NCBI GenBank assembly: GCA_002011475.1
Contig: MTNP01000042.1
Coordinates: 1 to 57,070, forward strand
Source: Dehalococcoides sp. JdFR-54
GTDB lineage: Bacteria; Chloroflexota; Dehalococcoidia; JdFR-54
DNA length: 57,070 nt
Direction: 5' to 3'
The stretch's first letter is position 1. Each line of letters begins with the position of its first letter. Under the pieces are notes generated by a model, which was given only the letters and a program-made list of their open reading frames with translations, was not told where the DNA came from and did not search any database. The translations under genes and the position numbers were made by a program. Positions 42,493 to 52,034 of the stretch are shown piece after piece.

Positions 42493-43527
42493 ATGAGCAA
42501 GGTAGGCATCGTCTATCACCCCATCTACCTGGAGCACGATACCGGGGGCCACCCTGAGAACGCCAACCGGCTGGTGGAGGTGCTCTCAGTCCTGGAGAGG
42601 TCGGGGGTGGCCAGCCAGCTACTCCCTGTGGCACCGCGACCGGCCACCACAGCGGAGCTAATGAGAGTCCATACTGCCGATTATATTCGTGCCATCGAGA
42701 TGACATCGGTTGGGGGCGGGGGCTGGCTGGATGCCGATACCGTGGTCTCCCGTAAGTCCTATGAGGCGGCCCTCTATGCTGCCGGCGGCCTCATTGAGGC
42801 CACCTCAGCCGTGTTGAGGCAGGAACTGGACAGCGCCTTCGGTCTGGTAAGGCCCCCAGGCCACCATGCCACCCCATCCCGAGCCATGGGCTTTTGCCTG
42901 TTCAACAATGTGGCTGTAGCTGCCAGGCATGCCCTGGCCGATTTTGGGCTGGAACGCATCCTCATCGTCGACTTCGATGTCCACCACGGCAATGGCACCC
43001 AAGAGGCCTTCTACCACGACCCATCCGTCCTCTATTTCTCCACCCACCAATACCCCTTTTATCCGGGCACGGGGGGCGCAAACGAGGTGGGGGTGGGCGA
43101 AGGCGAGGGTCTCACTGTAAATGTGCCCCTCCCCGCCGGCTGCGGCGATGAGGAGTACCTGCAAGCCTTTGAGGAGATCCTCTTGCCTGCTGCTCGCCGC
43201 TTCCAGCCCCAGCTTGTCCTGGTATCAGCGGGCTACGACATCCACTGGGCCGACCGTCTGGCCCTGATGCAGGTCTCCACCACCGGCATCGGCCACATGG
43301 TAGCCCTTTTGAGGGGTTTGGCCCAGGAATTATGTCAAGGACGACTGGTGTTCGCTTTGGAGGGGGGATACTACTACCCCTCGCTGGCGGCCTCGGTCAA
43401 GGCCACCTTCGATGTCCTCCTGGGAAATCCCGTCGATGACCCCCTGGGCCCAGCCACCCCGGCCCGGAAGACCTCGGACATCGCCCCCCTGTTAAGGGCC
43501 ATAAAGGAAAGGCACCAACTGGCTTAA
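42493..43527 (+). CDS. Histone deacetylase / acetoin utilization (AcuC) family hydrolase
   Basis: 344 residues with the zinc-dependent deacetylase fold. Motifs: RPPGHHATPSRAMGFCLFNN (catalytic His pair), DFDVHHGNGTQ (zinc Asp and His), SAGYDIHWADRLA (zinc Asp in the usual GFD/GYD place) and ALEGGYYYP. Bacterial members deacetylate acetyl-CoA synthetase, polyamines or lysines; the substrate here is unknown. The gene stands alone, convergent with hemW. Confidence 0.92.
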   Translation: MSKVGIVYHPIYLEHDTGGHPENANRLVEVLSVLERSGVASQLLPVAPRPATTAELMRVHTADYIRAIEMTSVGGGGWLDADTVVSRKSYEAALYAAGGLIEATSAVLRQELDSAFGLVRPPGHHATPSRAMGFCLFNNVAVAARHALADFGLERILIVDFDVHHGNGTQEAFYHDPSVLYFSTHQYPFYPGTGGANEVGVGEGEGLTVNVPLPAGCGDEEYLQAFEEILLPAARRFQPQLVLVSAGYDIHWADRLALMQVSTTGIGHMVALLRGLAQELCQGRLVFALEGGYYYPSLAASVKATFDVLLGNPVDDPLGPATPARKTSDIAPLLRAIKERHQLA

Positions 43528-44720
43528 CGGGAATCGGGCAGGAAGCGCATAAACACCTCGTTGCCCAGGAGACGGCCCCGCTGGGTCAGCCTGAGCCTCG
43601 AGCCCCGGGGTTCCAGCAATCCCGAGTCTATTAGCTCCTCGACCTTCCCCGGATAGAGAGAGGACACCTCTGCCCCGAAGCGCCGGGCAAAGCCTTCGAG
43701 CTCTATCCCCTCCACCAGCCTCAGCCCCAGGATCAAGGTCTCCGCTATTTCCGTATCACGGTCTATCCTTTCCACCTGGGCCACTGAACCCGGATAGCTT
43801 CCGCCGTCCAAAGCCCTGGGCAAGCCCGACTCCAGGCGCTCGATATATTCCTGCGGCGAGTTCTCGTTGCTGAAGCGGTAGCCCTGGAAACAGGAGTGGG
43901 CGCTGGCGCCCAGGCCCAGGTAGGGCCGGTTTTGCCAGTAAAACAGGTTATGATGGCACCGATGCCCCGGCCTGGCCCAATTGGAGATCTCATAATGCTC
44001 ATAGCCGGCTTGCCCCAGGACCGTCTCGGCAGCGATATACATATCGGCTACCAGGTCGCTTTCAGGGAGGGATAGTCGTCCCGAGGCCGCTTCCCTGCCC
44101 AGAGGGGTGTCTGCCTCCAGAGTGAGGGGGTAGAGGGAGATGTGCTCCGGGGCCAGTTCCAGCGCCTGCTCCAGGTCATTGCGCCACCTCTCCAGCGACT
44201 GCCCCGGCAGACCATACATCAGGTCCAGGTTGATATTGTGGAAGCCGGCGCGGCGGGCCGCCCAAAGGGCATCCCTGGCCTGCTCCGCTGTATGAAGACG
44301 GCCCAATGTTTTCAACAGATCGGGCTCGAAGCTCTGCACCCCCAGGCTGCGACGATTGACGCCCATGCTGGGAAGATGTTTGAGCAGAGCATCGTGGGCG
44401 CTATCTGGGTTGGCCTCCAGGGTTATCTCCGCCCCGGGGGCTACCCGAAAGCTATTGCGGCAGGCCTCCAGTATCCGATTTACCTGTTCCCCGCTGAGCA
44501 GGCTGGGGGTGCCGCCTCCGAAATAAATGGTGGCCACGGGGAGCCGGCCCCGAGACCGGGCCCAAAAGGCGGCCTCCGCCTCCAAAGCCTCCACATATCG
44601 GGGGATGAGCCCCTCCAGCCCACTATATGAACTGAAGTCACAGTAGGGGCATTTGGTGCGGCAGAAGGGGATGTGGATATAAAGGGCCAGGGCAGTGTCA
44701 GGTTTGGGGCTCATCCTCAT
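43524..44720 (-). CDS. hemW: HemW-type radical SAM protein (heme chaperone / coproporphyrinogen oxidase-like)
   Basis: 398 residues from the ATG at 44720, which overlaps the secF stop as ATGA; ATG 44714 is an equal option. The N-terminal ALYIHIPFCRTKCPYCDFSSY carries the CxxxCxxC cluster but lacks the extra cysteine of true HemN after CDF. That and the short C-terminal HemN domain point to HemW, which hands heme to acceptor proteins, rather than to the oxidase. Often misannotated as HemN. Confidence 0.88.
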   Translation of the reverse strand: MRMSPKPDTALALYIHIPFCRTKCPYCDFSSYSGLEGLIPRYVEALEAEAAFWARSRGRLPVATIYFGGGTPSLLSGEQVNRILEACRNSFRVAPGAEITLEANPDSAHDALLKHLPSMGVNRRSLGVQSFEPDLLKTLGRLHTAEQARDALWAARRAGFHNINLDLMYGLPGQSLERWRNDLEQALELAPEHISLYPLTLEADTPLGREAASGRLSLPESDLVADMYIAAETVLGQAGYEHYEISNWARPGHRCHHNLFYWQNRPYLGLGASAHSCFQGYRFSNENSPQEYIERLESGLPRALDGGSYPGSVAQVERIDRDTEIAETLILGLRLVEGIELEGFARRFGAEVSSLYPGKVEELIDSGLLEPRGSRLRLTQRGRLLGNEVFMRFLPDSR

Positions 44721-45631
44721 CTTTTTGGCCGCAAGCGAAGCCAAAGCCTCCCCACCTCCCCCCGCTCCCACACCACCAGCAACTGACTGGCGATGAACAG
44801 GGAGCTATAGGTGCCAGCGATGACCCCCACCAGGAGAACCAAGATGAAGGGGCGTATCTCTATCCCCACCACCAGATAGAGCGCCAGCAGCACAAAGACC
44901 GTGGTCAAGCTGGTGTTGAGGGAGCGTCCCAGGGTCTGCACCAGGCTCAGATTGACGGTATCGGCGAAGTTGGCGCCGATGCCCCGCCCCAGATTCTCTC
45001 GGATCCGATCGAAGACCACCACCGTGTTGTTGACGCTATAGCCTATGACCGCCAAAACGCCGGTGACGAACATGAGGTCGACCTCCATATTGAGGAGCTT
45101 CCCCAAAATGGAGAATACCACCACCACCACCAAAATATCGTGGAGCAGGCCGACGATGGCGCAGGTGCCATAGCGGAAGGGCCTGGGCAGGCGACGGAAG
45201 GCCCAGGCGATATAGAGCAGGATGCCCAGAGCCCCTACGGCCACGGCGATGGCCGCCCCCCTGACTATCTGCCTGGAGTGGGCCGGGCCTACCGAGGCCA
45301 GGGTGGGCTGGGCGGCAAAGGGACTGAGCTTTTCCTCGATCCGGTCCTTGATCCGGGCCAGCTCCTCTCCGGTGACGTTGCTGGTGGTTCTGATGATATA
45401 GCTGTTCTCGCCCACGCCCTGAACCGCGGCGTCGGGGTAGCCCAGGTCAGCCATCTCCGCCACCAGAGCCCCCCTGTCCACCGCTTGGCTGAAGCGGACG
45501 GTCAGCTCTGACCCGGGGCTGAAGTCAACGCCCCACTTGAGTCGGAAGATCCCCAGGAAGACCAAGCCAACGATGATGATCACCCCCGAGAGGGCAAAAA
45601 ACCAGTGTCTCTTGCCTACCAGGTCAAACAC
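44717..45631 (-). CDS. secF: Protein translocase subunit SecF
   Basis: 304 residues. One N-terminal helix, a periplasmic-type loop beginning KWGVDFSPGSELTVRF, then five helices. VTGVLAVIGYSVNNTVVVFDRIREN is the RND-family motif. With SecD it uses the proton or sodium gradient to help release translocated proteins. Overlaps secD by eight bases. Confidence 0.95.
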   Translation of the reverse strand: MFDLVGKRHWFFALSGVIIIVGLVFLGIFRLKWGVDFSPGSELTVRFSQAVDRGALVAEMADLGYPDAAVQGVGENSYIIRTTSNVTGEELARIKDRIEEKLSPFAAQPTLASVGPAHSRQIVRGAAIAVAVGALGILLYIAWAFRRLPRPFRYGTCAIVGLLHDILVVVVVFSILGKLLNMEVDLMFVTGVLAVIGYSVNNTVVVFDRIRENLGRGIGANFADTVNLSLVQTLGRSLNTSLTTVFVLLALYLVVGIEIRPFILVLLVGVIAGTYSSLFIASQLLVVWERGEVGRLWLRLRPKR

Positions 45632-47066
45632 CTCGCCCCTCCCTCAGCCAAACGTAAAGCCACCGTCGCTGGAGCCATCGCCAGCCGGTGGCCAGGTGCA
45701 GGAAGTTGCGGGTGACGAAAACCGCGGTGAACATGCTGGTGGCCACGCCGATAAATAGGGTCAGGGCAAAGCCCTGCACCGGGGGCGAGGTCGTCCAGTT
45801 GCCCAGCCAGTAAAGGATGGCACAGACGATGAAGGTGGTCACATTGCTATCTCGAATGGCGGGCCAGGCCCGAGCGAACCCCGCCTCCACGGCTGCCCCC
45901 AGGGTGCGCCCCGCCCGCAACTCCTCCTTTAGCCTCTCAAAGATGAGCACATTGGCATCCACGGCCATCCCTATGGACAGGATAAAGCCCCCCAGGCCGG
46001 CCAGGGTCAGGGTGACCGGGATCAGCTTGAAAATGGACAAGACCAGGCAGCCGTAGATGAGCAGGGCACCTCCAGCCAGCAGGCCGAGCAAGCGGTAGAA
46101 GAGAAACATGAACAGGATGACCAGCCCCAGGCCAATGGCCCCGGCTATCAGGCTTTGCTTGATGAACTGAGGCCCCAGGGCGGGGTCGATATCACGGCGG
46201 TCGCCGGTCTCCTTGAGGGGCACGGGCAGGGCACCAGAGTTGAGCTGAATGGCGTATCTGGTGGCCTCAGCGGCGGTTACGTTTTCAATTACGGCGCCAC
46301 CAGCGGCAGCAGTGATGGGACCATGGCTGAATACCGGCGCAGATATGAGCCGATCGTCCAAGAAAATGCCCAGGGGTGGATATTCAAGAACCCGCGGCCC
46401 GCCCAAATGCTCTCTGAATTCTTCGTCGGTGAACCCTTCCATCCCTTTGATGTATGTCGGTCGCCAGCTGTTGACCAGCCTGGTGCTGAGCGCCTCCAGT
46501 ATCCGCCGCCCCTCCCTGTCCAGGTCGAGGCTTACCTGGGGCTCGCCCATATCGGTGAAGGTGGCCGCTGCCCGATTGAGGTTATCTCCGGTCAGGGATT
46601 CCCCCCGCTGTCTCATTTCCTCCCGGGAGAGCCACTGGAGGCGGCCCTCCTCGTCCAGAGCGGCGTGGCCATCCCTCTCCAGTCGGGGTGCCCTGAAATC
46701 CAGAAAGGCCGCCTGCTTGATGACCGCCATGGCCTCGTCGGTATCGGTAATGCCGGGGAGTTGCACCACGATGAGATGCTTGCCCCCCGCCTCCTTACTC
46801 TGGATTACGGGCTCGGTAACCCCCAAGGCATCGACACGATTCTGGATCTTGTGGATGGCGCTATCGATATAAGCCTTGGCCTCTATGCCGCTGGCCTCGG
46901 GGGGTAGCTCCGCCTCCAGTTCCACATAAACGCCGCCTTTCAGGTCCAGCCCGAAGACGAAGTCATCCCGGCCCAGCCTTTCGCCGCCGAAGGGCGTCAG
47001 GGCGAAGGCAGCGAAGCCGGTGAGCAGTGCTATTCCCCCAAAAATCCACCATCTGCGCCTGCGCAT
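45624..47066 (-). CDS. secD: Protein translocase subunit SecD
   Basis: 480 residues. An N-terminal helix is followed by FVFGLDLKGGVYVELEAELP, the SecD domain with VQLPGITDTDEAMAVIKQAA, and six helices whose GGFILSIGMAVDANVLIFERLKEE-type region contains the conserved membrane Asp. secD and secF are separate genes, overlapping by eight bases. It follows the CCA-enzyme gene by 57 bases. Confidence 0.95.
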   Translation of the reverse strand: MRRRRWWIFGGIALLTGFAAFALTPFGGERLGRDDFVFGLDLKGGVYVELEAELPPEASGIEAKAYIDSAIHKIQNRVDALGVTEPVIQSKEAGGKHLIVVQLPGITDTDEAMAVIKQAAFLDFRAPRLERDGHAALDEEGRLQWLSREEMRQRGESLTGDNLNRAAATFTDMGEPQVSLDLDREGRRILEALSTRLVNSWRPTYIKGMEGFTDEEFREHLGGPRVLEYPPLGIFLDDRLISAPVFSHGPITAAAGGAVIENVTAAEATRYAIQLNSGALPVPLKETGDRRDIDPALGPQFIKQSLIAGAIGLGLVILFMFLFYRLLGLLAGGALLIYGCLVLSIFKLIPVTLTLAGLGGFILSIGMAVDANVLIFERLKEELRAGRTLGAAVEAGFARAWPAIRDSNVTTFIVCAILYWLGNWTTSPPVQGFALTLFIGVATSMFTAVFVTRNFLHLATGWRWLQRRWLYVWLREGRGV

Positions 47067-47123
47067 TATGCCTGCCTCGAATGAGATTGCTGCAAAGAGA
47101 GCGAAGCGAGTTATTAAGCGGTC

Positions 47124-48635
47124 TTATTTAGCCTCCAGGTATCGCCGGGCCAGGGCCAGGGCCTCCTCCCTGGTGGCCACCTCCCCCGCAGCCTGGGCCT
47201 CCCGCACCATTTCCAAAAGCCGTCCCACGCTCGGGCCGGGCTCAAGGCCGAGGCTCTGCATCAGGTCGTGGCCATCCACCAGCTTGGGGGGACGGGTGAG
47301 GCTCTTTTCCTTAAAGTGCTGCTCCAGCACATAGCCGACCTGCTCGGCGTGCTGCTGCCAGGAGGCCAGGTCCAGGGTGGGGCCCCGAGCCGCCAGATGA
47401 TCGGCCAGGCTCAGGAAAAGGGTATCGATGGCGGCCTCACCGGCATCTCGAAAATAGCGGTACATAGCCCGCCGGGTGGGCAGCCCCTCACCGCCGGCCA
47501 TCTGCACCGGGCGGAGGTGGTAACGGATGGCCGTCTCCACCAGCCTTATCTCCCGGTTGCTGAAGCGGAGGCGGTCCATGATGAGGGCCGACTGGCTGGC
47601 CCCCTCCCGGGCATGACCGAAGAAGCGAATCCGGCCGCTCTCCTCCAGGCTTCGGGTATGGGGTTTGGCGATATCGTGAAGGAGTGCCGCCAGCTTGAGC
47701 AAGACGCGACGGCTGTGACCGCTGCTCACCTCCCGGTCGAAGTGCTCCGCCAGCGTCTCAGACCAGGGGACGATGCAGGCAAAATCGGGACGTCGCTCCT
47801 GGAGCACCACCCCCACCGCTGCCACCGTCTCCAGGGAGTGCTCGAAGACATTCCAGAAGTGCTCCTTGGGCTGCTTCGAGCCCACTGTGGGCGCCAGCTC
47901 CGGGATTATATTAAGCAAAAGGCCCAGCCGGTGAAGCTGATGCAGGTATTGGGCCGCCTCGGGGTGGCCCAGGATGAGGCACAGCTCATCCCGCACCCGC
48001 TCCGGCGCCCCGCTCTTTATAAGTCCGGCCTTGTCCTGGATCAACCTCCGGGTCTGCATCTCGATAGCGAAGCCCAGCTGAGAGGCCAGCCGCACTGCCC
48101 GAAGCAGCCGCACCGGGTCGTGCTCGAAGGCGCGCTGCCTCACCACCCTGATTCGCCTTTTCCGAAGGTCAGCCAGCCCGCCATGAGGATCGATGATGTG
48201 CTCCGTCGACCACTCAACCTGCGAGGAGGGGCGACTGTCATCCCCAGGTCGAAAAAGGGGCAGGGCCATGGCATCTATGGTGAAGTCGCGGTCGCCCAGG
48301 TCGGCCTCGATATCCCCACGCAGGGCAGACAGGTCAACGAACCAGCGACCATCCTCCAGGAACAGCACCACCCTGGCTACCTGGTGAACCTGATCCAGGA
48401 GCACATATTTGCCGCCTAGGGCATCAGCCAACGATCGGGCCAATAGCTGGGCCTCGCCGGCCACTGAGACATCTATATCAGTGGTAGCCCGGCCCAGGAG
48501 AGCGTCACGGACAAAGCCCCCCACCAAGTAGGCGTGGCTCACCTGGGAGGCCAGGAAATCCCTCACCCTGGCCAATAGGAAGGCAGTCCCGCCCTCGATG
48601 GTGATTCTGGTTGGTCTGTCTTTCACACCACACAT
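47124..48635 (-). CDS. CCA tRNA nucleotidyltransferase / poly(A) polymerase family protein with HD domain
   Basis: 503 residues from the ATG at 48635. The class II nucleotidyltransferase head has LVGGFVRDALLGRATTDIDV with DID as metal ligands, and RDFTIDAMAL follows. A later HD domain contains LLHDIAKPHTR. Both tRNA genes in this window lack an encoded CCA, so the organism needs a CCA-adding enzyme; this is a candidate, though poly(A) polymerases look similar. Start uncertain: a longer frame reaches 48689. It follows def and precedes secD. Confidence 0.85.
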   Translation of the reverse strand: MCGVKDRPTRITIEGGTAFLLARVRDFLASQVSHAYLVGGFVRDALLGRATTDIDVSVAGEAQLLARSLADALGGKYVLLDQVHQVARVVLFLEDGRWFVDLSALRGDIEADLGDRDFTIDAMALPLFRPGDDSRPSSQVEWSTEHIIDPHGGLADLRKRRIRVVRQRAFEHDPVRLLRAVRLASQLGFAIEMQTRRLIQDKAGLIKSGAPERVRDELCLILGHPEAAQYLHQLHRLGLLLNIIPELAPTVGSKQPKEHFWNVFEHSLETVAAVGVVLQERRPDFACIVPWSETLAEHFDREVSSGHSRRVLLKLAALLHDIAKPHTRSLEESGRIRFFGHAREGASQSALIMDRLRFSNREIRLVETAIRYHLRPVQMAGGEGLPTRRAMYRYFRDAGEAAIDTLFLSLADHLAARGPTLDLASWQQHAEQVGYVLEQHFKEKSLTRPPKLVDGHDLMQSLGLEPGPSVGRLLEMVREAQAAGEVATREEALALARRYLEAK

Positions 48636-48704
48636 TGACATAGGCCCAAACGCGAATGCAGGCGGGGCTGCTTGCGAACCGCCCCCCATGACATGGCGAA
48701 ATGC

Positions 48705-49199
48705 CTACATCCCCGGTTCGGCCTCTGCCTCAGGTTTGATCCTGGTTAGCTTGTCAGGGCCCTCCACCCGGTCGATATACAGGATACCATTGAGGTGGTC
48801 GATCTCATGCTCCAGGGCCTGGGCCATTAGCTCCTCCGCCCTGAGCCGAACCTCCCTGCCCCATCGGTCATGGCCCTTAACTACCACCCTTTCGGACCGC
48901 TTCAGCTCCCCCTGATAGCCCGGGATGCTGAGACACCCCTCCACCACCTCCCGCTCCCCGGAGCGCTTTACTATCTCGGGGTTTACCAAGCAGACCACCT
49001 CCGTCTCCGGGAGATGGATGACCACCAGGCGCAGAGGGACCCCTACTTGATTGGCCGCCAGCCCCACCCCACCGGCGGAGTGCAGCGTATCTATCATATT
49101 GTCGATGAGACGCTGGACGGAGCCATCAAAGCTAGTTATTCTCTTGGCCCGCTGCCGCAGCACCGGGTCGGGCACCTGACGGATAGGCAAAACGGCCAT
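48705..49199 (-). CDS. def: Peptide deformylase
   Basis: Removes the formyl group from the N-terminal methionine of new proteins. 164 residues from the ATG at 49199. Motif 1 GVGLAANQVG, motif 2 EGCLSIPG with the metal-binding cysteine, and motif 3 QALEHEIDHLNGI (HEIDH) are all intact. The frame is open to 49286, but the -10 TATAAT sits at 49219-49224, inside that extension, so the shorter version is preferred. Confidence 0.95.
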   Translation of the reverse strand: MAVLPIRQVPDPVLRQRAKRITSFDGSVQRLIDNMIDTLHSAGGVGLAANQVGVPLRLVVIHLPETEVVCLVNPEIVKRSGEREVVEGCLSIPGYQGELKRSERVVVKGHDRWGREVRLRAEELMAQALEHEIDHLNGILYIDRVEGPDKLTRIKPEAEAEPGM

Positions 49200-49218
49200 T
49201 TGCCAGCCTCGCACCGCC

Positions 49219-49247
49219 ATTATAATCGAGCCTGATGGCAGTGTAAA
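49219..49247 (-). promoter_or_regulatory. Promoter of def
   Basis: TTTACA (49242-49247) and TATAAT (49219-49224) on the minus strand with a 17-base spacer, starting directly after the priA stop. The start point is near 49212, leaving a leader of about 12 bases. Confidence 0.72.
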
Positions 49248-49249
49248 GC

Positions 49250-51664
49250 TCAGAGCAGGTTTACCGGGTCGATATCCAGGCTCCACCCCTGGGGGAGGGG
49301 CACCCCCTCCACCAGGCGAGCCGGCTCAGCCCCTCGAAGGATGATGTGCCAGCGGAAGCGCCCCCTGATCCGCTCCAAGAAGGCGGGGGAGGGGCCGATG
49401 AGGTCGAGGTCGGCGATGCCCTGACTGGCCCTCTCCTGCTCCAGACGGCGATACAGCCGCAGCGCCTCCTTTTGGCACTGGCTGGCATTGGGGTGAGTGT
49501 AGACCAGGCGTGCCAGCCGGGCGAAGGGCGGCAAGTGGTGCTCCCGGCGGAAGGCCAGCTCCCTTTCATAGAAAGCGGCATAGTCGTGGCCGGCGGCAGC
49601 CTGCACGGCATAATGCTCTGGGGTATAGGTCTGGATGATCACCCTGCCCCTCCCAGGGCCCCGCCCCGCCCTGCCCGCCACCTGGCACAGGAGCTGAAAG
49701 GTGCGCTCCCCGGCCCTGAAGTGGGGCAGATAGAGGCCGACGTCGGCAGAGACGACCCCCACCAGGGTGACCAGGGGCATGTCTAGTCCCTTGGCCACCA
49801 TCTGGGTGCCGATGAGCACATCCGCCTCGCGGCGCAGAAACCGCTCCATAATCCGCTCATGGGCGTTCTTGCCCTTGGTAACATCCCTGTCCCAGCGCAG
49901 CAATCGGGCCGAGGGGAACAGCCGGGCCACCTCCTCCTCCACCCGCTGTGTCCCCACCCCTAGGAACTTGATGCGCGGGCTATCACACTGGGGGCAGCTC
50001 TGAGGCACCCTTGACTGATAATTGCATTGGTGGCAGATAAGCCCCCTCTCCGCCGAATGATAGGTCAGCGGGATATGACAGCGCCGGCAGCGCAGCACAA
50101 AGCCACAGTCCCGGCACTGCACGATACTGGCGGCCCCCCGCCGATTGAGGAACAGGATCGCCTGCTCCCCGGCAGCCAGGGCCTGGCCCAGGGCCTCGAT
50201 CAAGGAGCGACTGAAGATGCCGCGATGGCCGGCCTTGAGTTCCTCCTTGAGGTCGACGATTTCCACCCGGGGCAACGATACATCTGGAGCCGGCCCCACC
50301 CGCCCCGGCAGCGACAGGAGGCTATAGTCGCCCCGACGGGCCCGATAGAAGCTCTCCACCTCAGGGGTGGCGCTACCCAGGATCACCACCGCCCCGATAA
50401 GCTCCGCCAGCTTCAGGGCTACCTCCCGGGCATGATAGCGGGGCGAGGTCTCCTGCTTGTAGGTCCATTCATGCTCCTCATCAATGACTATGAGCCCGAG
50501 ACGGGGTTGAGGGGCGAACAAGGCGCTCCGCGAGCCAATGACTACATCGAAGGCACCCTCCTGGATACGACGCCACTCGTCGTATTGTTCCCCCAGGGAT
50601 AGCTGGCTGTGGAGCACTGCCACCCGATCGGGAAAGCGGGAGGCAAAGCGGGCGATGGTCTGCGGGGTGAGGGCTATCTCCGGCACCAGTACGATGCCTT
50701 GCTTGCCCAGGGTTACCGCCTCGGCCAGAGCCCTGAGGTAGAGCTCGGTTTTGCCGCTGCCGGTGACCCCATGCAGTAGGAAGACCGAGGGTTTCCCCTG
50801 ATGCAAGGCCTCCCTGATGGGCACCCAGGCAGCCTCCTGGGCTGGTGTTAGCTGAGGAGCCACTGAGGGCGCAAAGCGGCGCCCCGCCAGGGGGTCGCGC
50901 CTGACCTCGATTTGCTCCCGGCAGGCCAAGCCTTTCTGCTCCAGGGAACGGAGCACCGCCAAGTCACGGGCATCCAGCCTCGCCTCCGCAGGGCTCAGAG
51001 GGCCGAGTTGCAGCAGTTGTAGCAGCACCGCTTGGCGTCGGGACCTTCGGGCCAAACGCCCGGCTGCCTCCTGGGCCTGCTCCTGGCCCACGGCCAAGCG
51101 CCAGCGGTCCACGAACTTGGGCCCTACTTTAGCAGGCTCGAGCTCATACACCCTCTCGATGAGCCCGGAACGCACCAGCTGGGCCACCACCCGCCCCGCC
51201 CTTTCCTTGCCCAGCCTTTTCTCGACCTGGGACTGGGGCACCCTGTTATGCGCCTCGACTAAACGAAGCACTGCCCGCTGCTCGGGGGACAGCGAACTCG
51301 GCCCCGCTTCGCCGAAGTTAGGGCCGGCCCGAAAGAAGGTCAGGATACGGCGCTCGAAGCCGGGGGGGAGCATCAGGGCAACGGCATCGAAGAGGGGGCA
51401 AAGATAGTGGTCTGAGAGCCACCGAGCCAGCTCCACCTGGGCGGGGCTGAGGAGGGGTTGGGGGTGGATAATACCCTCGATATCCCGCGTCTCTTCGACC
51501 TGAGGCTGGTGGCTCAGCTCCAGGACGATGCCCTGGAGCACCTGGCGGCCGAAGGGCACCCAGACCGCCTGCCCTGCCGCCACCGAGAGGCGAGCTGGTA
51601 TGGAGTAGCTAAAGGTGCGGCGACCTGCCAGCGGGGAGTTTACAGCGACCTCGGCATAGCTCAC
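49250..51664 (-). CDS. priA: Primosomal protein N' (replication restart helicase PriA)
   Basis: 804 residues. It recognises stalled forks and reloads DnaB. An N-terminal DNA-binding domain ends before about 250; Walker A HGVTGSGKTELYLRAL and the DEEH box VIDEEHEWTYKQ follow. The zinc-binding insert has eight cysteines, beginning CRDCGFVLRCRRCHIPL and ending CPQC. Last gene of the mog-trmD-rplS-priA run, 11 bases after rplS. Confidence 0.95.
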   Translation of the reverse strand: MSYAEVAVNSPLAGRRTFSYSIPARLSVAAGQAVWVPFGRQVLQGIVLELSHQPQVEETRDIEGIIHPQPLLSPAQVELARWLSDHYLCPLFDAVALMLPPGFERRILTFFRAGPNFGEAGPSSLSPEQRAVLRLVEAHNRVPQSQVEKRLGKERAGRVVAQLVRSGLIERVYELEPAKVGPKFVDRWRLAVGQEQAQEAAGRLARRSRRQAVLLQLLQLGPLSPAEARLDARDLAVLRSLEQKGLACREQIEVRRDPLAGRRFAPSVAPQLTPAQEAAWVPIREALHQGKPSVFLLHGVTGSGKTELYLRALAEAVTLGKQGIVLVPEIALTPQTIARFASRFPDRVAVLHSQLSLGEQYDEWRRIQEGAFDVVIGSRSALFAPQPRLGLIVIDEEHEWTYKQETSPRYHAREVALKLAELIGAVVILGSATPEVESFYRARRGDYSLLSLPGRVGPAPDVSLPRVEIVDLKEELKAGHRGIFSRSLIEALGQALAAGEQAILFLNRRGAASIVQCRDCGFVLRCRRCHIPLTYHSAERGLICHQCNYQSRVPQSCPQCDSPRIKFLGVGTQRVEEEVARLFPSARLLRWDRDVTKGKNAHERIMERFLRREADVLIGTQMVAKGLDMPLVTLVGVVSADVGLYLPHFRAGERTFQLLCQVAGRAGRGPGRGRVIIQTYTPEHYAVQAAAGHDYAAFYERELAFRREHHLPPFARLARLVYTHPNASQCQKEALRLYRRLEQERASQGIADLDLIGPSPAFLERIRGRFRWHIILRGAEPARLVEGVPLPQGWSLDIDPVNLL

Positions 51665-51675
51665 CGCCCCCTCCG

Positions 51676-52020
51676 CTAGGTCTCTCGCTGCTCCTTGAGA
51701 CGGGCTGCCTTGCCTGTGCGCCCCCGCAGGTAGTAGAGTCGGGCACGACGCACCTTGCCCCGCCGCAACACCTCCACCTTCTCCAGGAGGGGGGAATGCA
51801 GGAAGAAGGTACGCTCCACGCCTATGCCGTAGCTTATCCTGCGTACTGTGAAGTTGGCGTTGGCCCCGCCACGGCGCCGGCGAATAACCACACCCTGAAA
51901 GCTCTGGCTCCGCTCTCGGTCCCCCTCGACTACCTTCACCGTGACCTTAACACTATCCCCGGGTCTGACTTCGGGGAGGTCGGGGTTCTCCTTGAGTTCC
52001 GCCGCAGTGGCCAGGTCCAT
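51676..52020 (-). CDS. rplS: 50S ribosomal protein L19
   Basis: 114 residues. [20 protein letters not shown] and the [25 protein letters not shown]-terminal pattern are those of bL19, which sits at the 30S-50S interface. trmD precedes it by 14 bases, the usual pairing, although the commonly linked rpsP and rimM genes are not present. Confidence 0.97.
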   Translation of the reverse strand: MDLATAAELKENPDLPEVRPGDSVKVTVKVVEGDRERSQSFQGVVIRRRRGGANANFTVRRISYGIGVERTFFLHSPLLEKVEVLRRGKVRRARLYYLRGRTGKAARLKEQRET

Positions 52021-52034
52021 GGCATAACGCTCCT

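Noticed and set aside
38295-48260. Recurring CCAGGTCGAAA / TTTCGACCTGG strings at several places
   Set aside because: Most lie in coding frames as ordinary codons (for example QVEKG), the copies have unrelated flanks, and spacing is irregular.
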